Origin: Psychrobacter sp. UBA3962 | GTDB taxonomy: Bacteria; Pseudomonadota; Gammaproteobacteria; Pseudomonadales; Moraxellaceae | Direction: 5' to 3' | Length of the DNA: 54,376 nucleotides | Assembly: GCF_002385225.1 (NCBI RefSeq) | Contig: NZ_DGDC01000002.1 | Coordinates: forward strand, 1 to 54,376 | Shown here: piece after piece, positions 16,497 to 25,273 of the stretch | How positions within the stretch are numbered: the stretch's first letter is position 1 | Layout of the letters: each line of letters starts with the position of its first letter | Translations under genes and position numbers: made by a program | Notes under the pieces: generated by a model | What the model was told of the DNA's origin: nothing | What the model saw: only the letters and a program-made list of their open reading frames with translations | Databases searched by the model: none

Positions 16497-17474
16497 TCAG
16501 TCAGTATATTGCACAAAGTTTTCGGGGGATAGAGGGTAAGGGTTATTGGTATCAAAGCGGTAGGCGGTTAAATAGCCTGTGCCTGCCGCTGAATAGTCAG
16601 TACAGACCACTTGATCGCTTAGCGGAGCAGGGGTGCCTGTGAGCCAATAATGACCGATAAATACCGGTTTGTTGGTCTTTAAACGAAAGTCTAAGTCCTT
16701 TACCAGTGCCTGCTGAGGAATTTGAGCCAAGTCGGAACGTGGGGCTCGAGCAATGTCGACAATCCGCTTTCCTTGTAGCTGATCCTCCCACCATTTTACC
16801 CGTACACGGCTGCGTACAGCACCATCTTTATCAGTGAAGCTTACTCCATCGGGCAAAGGTATCTCCACCCCCTTAAGCACCCGCTCTAAAGCATCATATT
16901 CTACAGAATGCTTCTGCCCTGTGCGCTGCAAAGCTTCTGCCGTGAGACGATTGTCAGCAGTTAGCATGGGTTTTAATAGTGCCATATTATCGACATCCCA
17001 ACAGGCATGAACAAAACAGGCATGCTCGGTCTCAATCCATAATGGCAGCTCAGAAAATCTACTAAGCCAGTACTTATGAGCCTCAGAACCAAAAGGCACC
17101 TCATCTAAGAAGGCTTGGTGCTGGCGGGTATGGGTCTCATTATGACGGCGCAAATACAGGTTTTGGGTAGAATCTTGCTGCTGCATGGCGGTTTCATCAA
17201 CCGTGGCATAGGCCAGAGCATTGTATTCATGGTTGCCCATGACTGCGTCAGCGACGCCAGCATCTAACATGGCATAGACAATTTCAAGAGACTCAATTTC
17301 CTGTGGGCCACGATCCATTAAGTCTCCGATAAAAATAGCACGGTGCCCTTCCGGGGGCTGGTAATAATGTAGATCCAAAGTTTCATGCTGGGTCAAAGTG
17401 TAGCCCAGTTTGGTGAGTAGGCCTTTTAATTTATCGGCATGACCATGAATGTCGCCAATAACATCATAAATCAT
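16497..17474 (-). CDS. Metallophosphoesterase (ApaH/PrpA-like Ser/Thr phosphatase superfamily)
   Basis: This 325-residue calcineurin-type phosphoesterase carries the metal-binding signatures in order: GDIHGHADKL at residues 7-16, FIGDLMDRGPQEIES near 49, and VMGNHEYNALAY near 80. Later histidines occur at CFVHACWD and FIGHYWLTG. The order fits the diadenosine tetraphosphatase/PrpA group, but the substrate cannot be read from sequence. The C-terminal half has family-variable segments. AAGGAA lies close before the ATG. It precedes purE by 65 bases and may be transcribed with it; a functional link to purine nucleotides is only suggested by position. Confidence 0.88.
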   Translation of the reverse strand: MIYDVIGDIHGHADKLKGLLTKLGYTLTQHETLDLHYYQPPEGHRAIFIGDLMDRGPQEIESLEIVYAMLDAGVADAVMGNHEYNALAYATVDETAMQQQDSTQNLYLRRHNETHTRQHQAFLDEVPFGSEAHKYWLSRFSELPLWIETEHACFVHACWDVDNMALLKPMLTADNRLTAEALQRTGQKHSVEYDALERVLKGVEIPLPDGVSFTDKDGAVRSRVRVKWWEDQLQGKRIVDIARAPRSDLAQIPQQALVKDLDFRLKTNKPVFIGHYWLTGTPAPLSDQVVCTDYSAAGTGYLTAYRFDTNNPYPLSPENFVQYTD

Positions 17475-17610
17475 AGGCTGATTCCTTAAATAGAGGAAAT
17501 GGCTTATTTATTTTATATTTTGTATGTTAGCTTTATGGTTTGATAGTAACTATAACCTAAGTCAATGACAACCTTCGGAGTTGGCATTGCTACCTCAATA
17601 AAGCTATAAA

Positions 17611-17644
17611 AACAAAAAAACACCCGGAGGTGTTTTTTTGTTTA
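17611..17644. terminator. Bidirectional terminator
   Basis: The stem AACAAAAAAACACC/GGTGTTTTTTTGTT has a CGGA loop and runs of A and T on the two sides. It probably ends the minus-strand DUF1328 transcript about 120 bases after its stop. No plus-strand gene feeds into it. Confidence 0.85.
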
Positions 17645-17759
17645 AGCTACTGACTGTCTCAGCTAGTGACGATAAATTTTGTAATTCATCACACTACTTG
17701 ATAGTAGTTTAACAGTCCTAGATTTAACGTCAATTAACTGCTCTAAATCTGGTCAAGTC

Positions 17760-17915
17760 TTAAGTTCTACGTGAAATGAAGCTAACAATGAATAGGATCA
17801 CTGCGATTACTAAGAAAATGTAAGCGAAGTCTTGACTCAAGCCTGCTACACCGCCGAAGCCTAGCAAACTTGCTATTAAAGCGATTACCGCAAATATAAT
17901 GGCCCATCTAAACAT
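17760..17915 (-). CDS. DUF1328 (UPF0391/YtjA) small membrane protein
   Basis: This 51-residue protein has two transmembrane segments: FRWAIIFAVIALIASLLGFGG, and FAYIFLVIAVILFIVSFISRR with a short loop between. That is the full DUF1328 (YtjA) pattern. The function is unknown; such proteins often appear in stress regulons, but nothing here shows that. The start is fixed by AAGGAG 7 bases before the ATG at 17915. An open frame continues 32 codons upstream with no ribosome site. Confidence 0.92.
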   Translation of the reverse strand: MFRWAIIFAVIALIASLLGFGGVAGLSQDFAYIFLVIAVILFIVSFISRRT

Positions 17916-18204
17916 AACACACTCCTTGTAAAGCTGAAATATTATTTCAGATTTTAAAATTGGTTTCTGATTTTTTTTTGATTTGTTGTAATGCTTACAA
18001 TTAATAAGCATGATTTATAATAACTGATGGGAAAAACAATATGGTGACTTATTGTTATACATTCAGTGTGCTATTGTTATGTTGTAGCAAAGATTTATAT
18101 ATTACGCCCTCTTTTTATCAGAGCTTGTGTTATTAGGGCTTGTGTTATTAGGATTTGTATTAAACCGTATTCTTAACCCCACAAACTACAACAAAAGGAG
18201 CACT

Positions 18205-18762
18205 ATGGATTGGTCAAAATGGTTTTCAATGGACTGGAGTCAAGTAGGGGGTATCGCCTTATCAGCCATAGGTATTTACTTTGGCTTGATACTATTTACC
18301 CGTTTGATGGGGCTGCGTAGCTTTTCTAAGCTATCGAGCCACGACTTTGCGATGACAGTAGGTATTGGTAGCATTTTGGCTTCAACGGTCCTGTCTAAGT
18401 CTCCTTCTTTATTACAAGGGCTGGTGGCGATGGCAATGTTGTTTCTATTGCAGGCCATGGTGTCGATGATACGTCGTAAAGTTAAGCCTCTAAAAGACCT
18501 AATTGATAATGAGCCTGTGGTACTGATGGCGCATGGTGACTATTATTGGGATAATATTAAGCAGGCCAGTTTATCAAAGAGTGACCTCCATCAGGTACTT
18601 CGAAAAAATGGCATCAAGTCTAAATCTGAGATATTCGCTGTAATCATGGAAACCACAGGAGATATTAGCGTTATCAAGCAAAATGACACCGCTGCTGATA
18701 GGGCTTTATTCGATGATGTTCGAGACTGTGAGTATTTGCTTAATCCTACCCAAAATAAATAG
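18205..18762 (+). CDS. DUF421 (YetF-like) membrane protein
   Basis: This 185-residue protein has three hydrophobic segments (about 14-32, 50-70 and 72-90) followed by a soluble C-terminal domain. The family signatures LMGLRSFSKLSSHDFAMTVGIGSILAST and the domain beginning KPLKDLIDNEPVVLMAHGDYY are clear. In spore-formers, DUF421 proteins such as SpoVAF neighbours and YetF act at the membrane; no role is settled in proteobacteria. The ATG at 18205 follows AAAAGGAG by 4 bases; the frame is open for 26 codons upstream, but that stretch is hydrophobic and without a ribosome site. It is 59 bases upstream of the FUSC gene, so they may share a transcript. Confidence 0.88.
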   Translation: MDWSKWFSMDWSQVGGIALSAIGIYFGLILFTRLMGLRSFSKLSSHDFAMTVGIGSILASTVLSKSPSLLQGLVAMAMLFLLQAMVSMIRRKVKPLKDLIDNEPVVLMAHGDYYWDNIKQASLSKSDLHQVLRKNGIKSKSEIFAVIMETTGDISVIKQNDTAADRALFDDVRDCEYLLNPTQNK

Positions 18763-18821
18763 TCTGAAGGCCTGCTTTTCACATATATAAAGGTAGGGCC
18801 CATAACCCAGAATTTTAGACC

Positions 18822-20159
18822 ATGAATAAATTATCCTTAAAAGACCGCTTAATGGCACCGCTGATAGAGCCCTATGCTCGTTATTTGCATGCTGATTTAT
18901 TGCACTCAATTAGATTGGGGGCAGCGGTCGTTGCTTCTTTGATATTCAGTCAAGTTACACAAATTCCGCATTCAGAATGGTCTACCATTACCGTGTTTGT
19001 TATTTTGGGCTTGCTGCAATACCAAGGAGCCATTTATACCAAAGCCAAAGAGCGGGTGTTAGGGACTCTACTGGGTATTGCAGTGGGCTTAGGTCTGTTA
19101 TGGATTAATCACCAGCTCCAAGGCTACTTTGGGGTAGCGTGGTTATATTATGTGTTGGTGGGCGTCATTAGCGGGGTGATAGGCTATTACTCCATTAAGC
19201 AGCTGGGCTATATTGGGCTGTTAACAGGGATCACCATGTGTATGGTCATCTCTAGCTATAATAGTATTGGCCCTGATGGCGTAGCACGGGCTTTTAATGT
19301 GTTAATTGGCACCCTATTTGCGGTAGCAGCCACTTTAATAGTGCCCCTAAAGTCGACCTTAATGTGGCGGTTTTTATTGGCGAAGAATCTAGATGCTTGT
19401 GCTGATATGTATGATGGGGTAGAGGACTATATCTCAGACCCAAGCTTAGATCAGCGTTTTGCTGAAGCGGAGGTTACAGAAAGTGAGGCGGCAGATAATG
19501 AGCTAAATAAACACCACCCAAGCTCGGTTGGGGTTACTAGTCTAGATAGTCAAAATGTACAGCTGGACTTAGGGGCCACTACCGTAACGGCCATTGAGGG
19601 CGTGACCAATACTGCGTCTGCCACCTATGTTAATAAAGACATGGTGGAGCAGTTTAAAGAGATCAATAAGCGCCTGTTGCGGGTAAGAGGTCATATCGAA
19701 GCTACGGCCAAAGAGTCTGGGATAGACACTCCGGATCTGGATATGATTCAGCGGACTCATCGTAATATCATTGGTACCATTGACTTACTATTGAGTGCCG
19801 CCCCAAAGCTTGCGCACAGCCCTATTGATGAAGAAAACCGTATTTTGGTGGATCATTATCACCAAGAATTAACCCAAGGCATGCGCCACATTGCGGCTGT
19901 GTTACGTAGCCCTAGTGATCAGGAATTTCGTCCGATTACCCGCATTAAGGTTTCAGATTATCCTAGTGTGCAGACTCTACCTTTTGAATGGCAAGGCTAT
20001 TTTTGGTTAACCCAGACCTTGCAGGGCCAACTGCAAAGTTTGAGCGATTTGCTACAACAAACTCAAGCACAATGGTATAGAGGGTCGGGCCTTCGTTATC
20101 AGCGTCAAGAGCAGCGTCGTATTCATGCGCATGGTAGAGAGAGCGATCTGGATTTATAA
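18822..20159 (+). CDS. FUSC-family inner-membrane protein (aromatic acid exporter-like)
   Basis: This 445-residue protein has an N-terminal membrane domain with about five to six helices (residues 27-175). It contains the FUSC motif SEWSTITVFVILGLLQYQGAIYTKAKERVLGTLLGIAVG. A long soluble C-terminal domain with helical and acidic stretches follows. Family members (AaeB, YccS, YjcC-like) are proposed exporters of aromatic acids or other small molecules. There is no adjacent AaeA-type membrane fusion protein, so this is more likely a stand-alone YccS-like member. It follows the DUF421 gene by 59 bases. Confidence 0.85.
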   Translation: MNKLSLKDRLMAPLIEPYARYLHADLLHSIRLGAAVVASLIFSQVTQIPHSEWSTITVFVILGLLQYQGAIYTKAKERVLGTLLGIAVGLGLLWINHQLQGYFGVAWLYYVLVGVISGVIGYYSIKQLGYIGLLTGITMCMVISSYNSIGPDGVARAFNVLIGTLFAVAATLIVPLKSTLMWRFLLAKNLDACADMYDGVEDYISDPSLDQRFAEAEVTESEAADNELNKHHPSSVGVTSLDSQNVQLDLGATTVTAIEGVTNTASATYVNKDMVEQFKEINKRLLRVRGHIEATAKESGIDTPDLDMIQRTHRNIIGTIDLLLSAAPKLAHSPIDEENRILVDHYHQELTQGMRHIAAVLRSPSDQEFRPITRIKVSDYPSVQTLPFEWQGYFWLTQTLQGQLQSLSDLLQQTQAQWYRGSGLRYQRQEQRRIHAHGRESDLDL

Positions 20160-20286
20160 AAATGGGATTGATTAAAGCGTAAATAAGCCACCAGATAACC
20201 TATATTAATCACAACACATCCCACATCCTAAATAAGATAGATATAACAGTACCTGTTGGGGTTAGGGCAGTGGAGAGCCATTTATA

Positions 20287-21003
20287 ATGAGTGATTATTT
20301 TGAAGACAAACAGCGACGGATTAATGAGTTTGTAGCACGGGCCAATCTGATACTGGGCAGTGACCCGCTTTGCTATACCGGCCATTTTATTACCGGACAA
20401 GTGAAACATCCCGATATGCTTTTTGTTAGCATTAACCCTGGCCACAGTAATCGAGAGGATTGGGGCGATATTGAGGCTCGTCGGGCTCAAGCCGTAGTCA
20501 AAGATTTCGAAGCGGTTCCTTGCAAATACATTAAGGATGTTGAGAGAGGCAGTCGTTATGCCAATCGTATTGTGGAGGTGATTTGTGGCGGCAATATAGA
20601 ACGCTTACAGCACTGCGCCGAGACCAGCTTTGTGTCCTATTTTGCCGCTCCTAAAGAGCAGGTGCTACAAGCGCAGTTGGCAGGATTACCGCTTGAGATG
20701 CAGCAGGAGCATCAGGCACTAACCCGGCTCGACATTGAGGAAATTAAGCCTAAGCATATTATATGTATGGGCTGGCGAGCGTTTGATCGATTTTTAGAGC
20801 AGTATGGAGAAGGGCAGGAAGTTACGGTAAAGCAATTGCCGTTGATGGGAAAAATGGAGCCCTATTATGCTTATACCGAGGTGGCTGGCGTTCCGGTGCA
20901 TGGTTTACGTCATTTATGCACTAAGCTGACCCAACAGATGCGCGCTGAGCTAGAGCAAAGGTTCTCAGAAATCTGGTCCCAAATGAACTCTACCCCAGAT
21001 TAA
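20287..21003 (+). CDS. Uracil-DNA glycosylase-superfamily-like protein
   Basis: This 238-residue soluble protein is not one I can name. The stretch DMLFVSINPGHSNREDW near residue 45 resembles motif 1 of UDG-superfamily enzymes (a hydrophobic strand, then x-x-NPG). HIICMGWRAFDRFL near 155 resembles the central strand and following helix. VPVHGLRHLCTKLT near 210 resembles motif 2 (HPS-type loop, here HGLRH). The Asp/Asn/His details differ from Ung, Mug and TDG, so glycosylase activity is not assured. GGAGAG lies about 10 bases before the ATG. It stands alone between FUSC and AbgT with its own terminator. Confidence 0.55.
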   Translation: MSDYFEDKQRRINEFVARANLILGSDPLCYTGHFITGQVKHPDMLFVSINPGHSNREDWGDIEARRAQAVVKDFEAVPCKYIKDVERGSRYANRIVEVICGGNIERLQHCAETSFVSYFAAPKEQVLQAQLAGLPLEMQQEHQALTRLDIEEIKPKHIICMGWRAFDRFLEQYGEGQEVTVKQLPLMGKMEPYYAYTEVAGVPVHGLRHLCTKLTQQMRAELEQRFSEIWSQMNSTPD

Positions 21004-21072
21004 AGCTATATTTAAATTAAAGTTATATTCAAGGCTATAGCCTTCAATAATAGGTGGCGTATGGCCCGCCCA

Positions 21073-21108
21073 AAGCCTCTCATGATGTTAATGAGGGGCT
21101 TTTTTTAT
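21073..21108 (+). terminator. Terminator after the UDG-like gene
   Basis: AAGCCTCTCAT/ATGAGGGGCTT with a GATGTTA loop is followed by seven T residues. Confidence 0.88.
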
Positions 21109-21444
21109 TGATTTGAGTAAATCAGGCTGCGCTATTTAAAGCTATACCTATCTTTTTTTAGTAAAAAAATCAAGTCTGAAGTACAGCGATTTTAATAAAA
21201 AAAACTTGTTTTTTAAGAGATTGTTTTGCTGAAACCTTTATTTATAAAGGGCTTTTACTACAAACTATTTTTTTTGTGAACTGAAAGTATTTGTTTCCAA
21301 TTGGTAAATGTGTTTCAATCGCCGCTTTCAAATTTTAAGTTTCAAGCTTTAATTTTTTCATTTTTACACCTGGAGTGACTGTAAGTCACATGGGCAAACC
21401 TTTATGTAAATTTTACCGATTTTTTCGAATAGGAGTAACAACCC
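21109..21444. other. Leader region upstream of the AbgT gene
   Basis: No gene is visible. The stretch is rich in A/T homopolymers. A palindrome GTGACT-GTA-AGTCAC (21375-21389) lies about 55 bases before the abgT-like start and may be an operator or RNA hairpin. AGGAG at 21431-21435 is the ribosome site. Confidence 0.5.
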
Positions 21445-23049
21445 ATGCAAGGAAGTGGTTCACCAAACTCTAATTTTGAGTCGAGTGCTAACAGCTCGCG
21501 CATGCAGCGATTTTTGAAAGGGGTAGAGTGGCTAGGTAACTTATTACCTCACCCAGTCATTCTATTTGTTTGGATGTCGGTGTTTTTATTAATCTTATCG
21601 GCCATATTGTCTTATTTTGGGGTCTCCGTTATTGACCCTAGACCCGCGGACACGGCTGATCGTTCTGCAGACGGTATGATATATGTGGTCAACCTACTAA
21701 ATGGAGAAGGTCTGGCCCGTATAGTTGAAAACTTAGTAACCAACTTCACTGGATTCGTGCCTTTAGGCACTGTTTTGGTGGCGTTATTGGGTGTGGGTAT
21801 TGCTGAATACTCAGGCATGATTTCAGCGGCCATGCGTGGTCTTGTAATGAATGCTCCGAAGAAGATGGTGACGTTAACCGTTGTTTTCGCGGGTATTATG
21901 TCTAACACCGCCTCTGAGCTTGGTTATGTGGTATTGATTCCTTTAGCAGCGATGATTTTCCACTCTTTAGGGCGTCACCCATTGGCAGGGTTAGCTGCCG
22001 CCTTCGCTGGGGTCTCAGGGGGGTATAGTGCTAACTTACTACTGGGCACAGTGGATCCATTATTATCGGGGATTACTCAAGAGGCTGCTCGCATTATTGA
22101 CCCAGCTTATGTGGTGGGTGCCGAAGCAAACTGGTACTTTATGATAGCCAGTACTTTCCTAATTAGTGGTCTAGGTTATTTTGTCACCGAAAAGATTGTT
22201 GAGCCAAGCTTAGGGAAATATAACCCCAATGATGCAGAGGATGCCTCTGTGTTAGACAATCAAATTGAAAAGGTCTCGGCTGTTGAGAAAAAAGGGCTTA
22301 TCTGGGCCGGTATTAGCATGCTAATCTTCTGTGGGTTATTGGCCTGGACCATCGTTCCTGCAGATGGTATTTTACGTCACCCAGAAACCGGACTGGTTTC
22401 AGGATCACCTTTCTTAAATGGGATTGTGGTCTTTATCTTTGTGTTTTTCGCTCTACCAGGTTATATCTACGGTAAAATCACCGGTAGCATCAAGAATAAC
22501 CAAGATGTGGTCGATGCCATGAGCGATTCTATGAAGTCGCTAAGCATTTATATTGTACTGGTCTTTTTTGCCGCGCAATTTACTGCCTTCTTTAAGTGGT
22601 CAAACTTAGGATCAGTAATGGCCGTAGCTGGGGCCACTTTCTTGAATGATATCGGCCTAACCGGTCCTTTACTACTGGTTGGTTTTATCTTAATTTGTGC
22701 GGTTGTTAACTTAATGTTGGGTTCAGCTTCGGCTCAGTGGGCCATTACTGCCCCTATTTTTGTACCGATGTTGATGTTGACCGGTTATGCACCCGAGATG
22801 ATTCAAGCCGCTTATCGTATTGGCGACTCAACCACTAACATCATCACTCCAATGATGAGTTACTTTGGTCTTATTCTAGCGGTGGCTATGCGCTATAAAA
22901 AAGACACGGGAGTCGGGACGCTTATGGCAATGATGTTGCCTTATTCGATGATATTCCTATTCGGTTGGACGGTTTTATTCTGTGTCTGGGTCTTTGTTCT
23001 AGGCTTACCTGTGGGCCCTGGCGCGGAAACTTTCTACCCAGCCCGCTAA
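21445..23049 (+). CDS. AbgT-family transporter
   Basis: This 534-residue polytopic protein belongs to the AbgT family, whose members include E. coli AbgT (p-aminobenzoyl-glutamate uptake) and Neisseria MtrF (sulfonamide efflux). Family motifs are GVEWLGNLLPHPVILFVWMSVFLL at the N-terminus, GVGIAEYSGMISAAMR, FAGIMSNTASELGYVVLIPL, AAFAGVSGGYSANLL, and NLMLGSASAQWAITAPIFVPM. It ends with a typical SMIFLFGWTVLFCVWVFVLGLPVGPG helix. No abgA/abgB hydrolase genes are adjacent, so folate-catabolite uptake is uncertain and export is possible. It has a strong AGGAG site and its own terminator. Confidence 0.93.
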   Translation: MQGSGSPNSNFESSANSSRMQRFLKGVEWLGNLLPHPVILFVWMSVFLLILSAILSYFGVSVIDPRPADTADRSADGMIYVVNLLNGEGLARIVENLVTNFTGFVPLGTVLVALLGVGIAEYSGMISAAMRGLVMNAPKKMVTLTVVFAGIMSNTASELGYVVLIPLAAMIFHSLGRHPLAGLAAAFAGVSGGYSANLLLGTVDPLLSGITQEAARIIDPAYVVGAEANWYFMIASTFLISGLGYFVTEKIVEPSLGKYNPNDAEDASVLDNQIEKVSAVEKKGLIWAGISMLIFCGLLAWTIVPADGILRHPETGLVSGSPFLNGIVVFIFVFFALPGYIYGKITGSIKNNQDVVDAMSDSMKSLSIYIVLVFFAAQFTAFFKWSNLGSVMAVAGATFLNDIGLTGPLLLVGFILICAVVNLMLGSASAQWAITAPIFVPMLMLTGYAPEMIQAAYRIGDSTTNIITPMMSYFGLILAVAMRYKKDTGVGTLMAMMLPYSMIFLFGWTVLFCVWVFVLGLPVGPGAETFYPAR

Positions 23050-23080
23050 GCTTCAATCGAAAAAAGTCGAACTTTGCTTA

Positions 23081-23115
23081 AAGACCTTCATCTAGTATGA
23101 AGGTCTTTTTTTTTG
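23081..23115 (+). terminator. Terminator after the AbgT gene
   Basis: AAGACCTTCAT/ATGAAGGTCTT with a CTAGT loop is followed by about ten T residues. Confidence 0.9.
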
Positions 23116-23158
23116 CTAAGTATCTAGGGATAAAGCTAAGGAGAGTAGAGGACTTGTT

Positions 23159-23209
23159 ATGAAAGTAATAAAAGCTATTGCTGTAAAGTGGATATGCACT
23201 GTTGACTGA
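23159..23209 (+). CDS. Possible 16-residue peptide
   Basis: An ATG preceded by AGGA (with AAGGAGAG just further upstream) opens a 16-codon frame, MKVIKAIAVKWICTVD, ending in TGA. The composition (basic, hydrophobic core) fits a leader peptide or a short membrane-active peptide. A frame this short can arise by chance, so the call rests on the ribosome site alone. It lies between the AbgT terminator and the hemerythrin gene. Confidence 0.2.
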   Translation: MKVIKAIAVKWICTVD

Positions 23210-23353
23210 TAATGACAACTTTGAGGGTTGATTATAGAAAGTAAGACTCTATATAAATACTAAATATTTAATAAATTTGGTTTAGTATTGATTGTTAATG
23301 ATCAGCTATAACCTTTTACCTTATATTAGCTTTTTACCATAAAGAGGATCGTT

Positions 23354-23965
23354 ATGGGCATCAATAACTCACAGTTGGCACCCCAAACCCAATCTAAGCT
23401 TGATAGTACTGAGGATAGTACCAAGCCAACCGTAACGCCTCGACATCCTGAGTCTCGGTTACAATCAGACTGGCTATTCTTACTAGAGAAACTGCCTGCC
23501 AATCAGTGGTACTCCTCTGACTATGCTTATAAAACCTCAAGCTGGTTAAACGTACATACCAATATTCGTAAGCGCCAACGTATCTTGCGCCAGTTAAGTG
23601 AAGAATACTTGATGGGCGCCTTAAACTGGGACAATTATCGGACCCAAATTCTGCAGCGTATTAGCATGCATGTGCTGAAGCTACATCAGCATCATAGCGT
23701 TGAAGATCATGGGTTCTTCCCAGAGTTTGTGAGCTTATATCCGCAGTTAAAGGCAGGTTTTGAGATACTAGAACGAGATCATGTGAGACTTAATGCTTTG
23801 TTGGATGAAATGCAAAGCTTAAATGATGAGCTGGCAAAGGCACAGAGTGAAGATAAGGCTTTGGCAGACCGCTTACATGCTAATTTAATTACCGGAACTG
23901 ATTTTTTATCGCAGCATTTGACCGATGAAGAGGATTTGGTGGTGCCTATATTGGCATTACGTTGA
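23354..23965 (+). CDS. Hemerythrin HHE-domain protein
   Basis: This 203-residue soluble protein has the spaced His/Glu ligands of a bacterial hemerythrin-like di-iron domain: HVLKLHQHHSVEDHGFFPEF around residue 97, LERDHVRLNALLDEM around 137, and FLSQHLTDEEDLVVPIL at the C-terminus. The first 45 residues are Thr/Pro/Ser-rich and probably disordered. Family members bind O2 or NO or help repair iron-sulfur centres; the specific job is unknown. AAAGAGGA is close before the ATG. It converges on the L,D-transpeptidase gene, with a short tandem repeat between the stop codons. Confidence 0.88.
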   Translation: MGINNSQLAPQTQSKLDSTEDSTKPTVTPRHPESRLQSDWLFLLEKLPANQWYSSDYAYKTSSWLNVHTNIRKRQRILRQLSEEYLMGALNWDNYRTQILQRISMHVLKLHQHHSVEDHGFFPEFVSLYPQLKAGFEILERDHVRLNALLDEMQSLNDELAKAQSEDKALADRLHANLITGTDFLSQHLTDEEDLVVPILALR

Positions 23966-23993
23966 TGAGGGTAACGCCAATATAGAAACTGAG

Positions 23994-24021
23994 GCTATAA
24001 GCTATAAGCTATAAGCTATAA
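23994..24021. repeat. Four tandem copies of GCTATAA
   Basis: The heptamer GCTATAA is repeated four times without interruption. It sits between two convergent genes and its last copy includes the TAG stop of the minus-strand L,D-transpeptidase gene. Changes in copy number would not alter that protein. Confidence 0.9.
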
Positions 24022-25200
24022 GAACTCTACTTTGGCCCCTTCTTCAATCGTTCCATATAGCCCAAGCGCATCCCAGTTGGTTAGACGCACACAGCCTGAC
24101 GAGTTTTGACGGCTGATTCTTTCAGGATTAGGTGAGCCATGAATGCCATAGCTGGGTTTGTTAATACCAATCCAGACTCGGCCTACTGGGTTATTCGGGC
24201 CGGGTGGTAACACACTGTTTTCATTACTAAAGTCCTTGTTATAAGTCGGATCTTTGATACGACTAAGGACTTTATATTCCCCCTCTGGGGAAGGCTTATA
24301 CACGCTTCCCATCGTGGTAGGATAGCTGGCTACCAACTCATCTTTATCATTGTAGGCATAGAGTAAGTTTTTGGCTTTAACCGCTACCACTCTATGCACT
24401 TCTTGCTCATTGGGCTGATAAGGGTTGTACACTAAGATGGTGTTGCCTTCCTCAAATGGGGTCTCAGGATTCAGCCTTAACAGCAGACCTTGACTCATAT
24501 GAAATTTCTCAGCCACAGCTTCAAGGACGCTGGTGAACTGCTGTCCTTTGGGATGCGAAATTAAAGTCACGTCTTCCTTGGTCAAGTCATAATTAACCAA
24601 TACAGGCTGAGAGGTAACCGTTTCGTCTTCAGTGAGTTTGGCCCAAGTCTCAGGGGTCATCTGGCCATCAGCTTCAAGTCCGTTTCTTTCCTGAAATACC
24701 TGCAAAGCTTTAATGACATTCTCACCGAAGCGGCCATCGACAGCGCCCACAGAGTGATGGTTGTAATTAAGTAAGCCTTGGATCTTGATAATTAAGTTCT
24801 CATCTAAGATGGCATCAGGGGTCCATTGAGCGCTATTTACCTGTTGTGCTTTTTCAGGCAGAGCGTCTAAGCTGTAAGGCACTTCTTGGAAAGCCTTGGC
24901 CAAACGTAGCTGTGATTCAGTTTCACCAATAAACTGTTGACTGACATTGGGTTTGAACTGTTTAACAGGCTCGGCCGGCTGTTCTATCTCAGATTCAAGG
25001 GAGGCTTCAGGTGTCAGCACCCCCAAAATATCTTCTTTCATCTGCTCAATGGAGCCAGTTTCCCCCCCAGGAGTTTCACTGTTTGAAGGCGAGCAGCCAG
25101 TTAGGACTACTGAGCTCATTAAAGCAGACATAATTAACATACGGCTTGGCAAAGGTTTACGCAAAGGCAGTAGTCTTAAATGAGAGGACATCGAAAACAT
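24016..25200 (-). CDS. Lipoprotein L,D-transpeptidase (YkuD domain)
   Basis: L,D-transpeptidases form 3-3 crosslinks in peptidoglycan or anchor proteins to it. The 394-residue product starts with a signal segment and a lipobox, SSVVLTGC, so it is probably an outer-membrane-directed lipoprotein. A peptidoglycan-binding domain follows (IQGLLNYNHHSVGAVDGRFG to ETWAKL). A LysM-like stretch comes next (FHMSQGLLLRLNPETPF). The YkuD domain ends with the catalytic signature HGSPNPERISRQNSSGCVRLTNWD. I chose the ATG at 25200; an in-frame GTG 4 codons upstream and an ATG 3 codons downstream are alternatives. parC lies 73 bases upstream on the same strand. Confidence 0.92.
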   Translation of the reverse strand: MFSMSSHLRLLPLRKPLPSRMLIMSALMSSVVLTGCSPSNSETPGGETGSIEQMKEDILGVLTPEASLESEIEQPAEPVKQFKPNVSQQFIGETESQLRLAKAFQEVPYSLDALPEKAQQVNSAQWTPDAILDENLIIKIQGLLNYNHHSVGAVDGRFGENVIKALQVFQERNGLEADGQMTPETWAKLTEDETVTSQPVLVNYDLTKEDVTLISHPKGQQFTSVLEAVAEKFHMSQGLLLRLNPETPFEEGNTILVYNPYQPNEQEVHRVVAVKAKNLLYAYNDKDELVASYPTTMGSVYKPSPEGEYKVLSRIKDPTYNKDFSNENSVLPPGPNNPVGRVWIGINKPSYGIHGSPNPERISRQNSSGCVRLTNWDALGLYGTIEEGAKVEFL

Positions 25201-25273
25201 TACTGTACTCACTTCAAAGGTTATCAGAGGAACAACGCTATTTACCAGTTAGGGTAAGCAGCAGAGTAAACGG

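Noticed and set aside
23994..24021. CRISPR-like repeats
   Set aside because: The units are 7 bases without spacers, so this is a simple tandem repeat.
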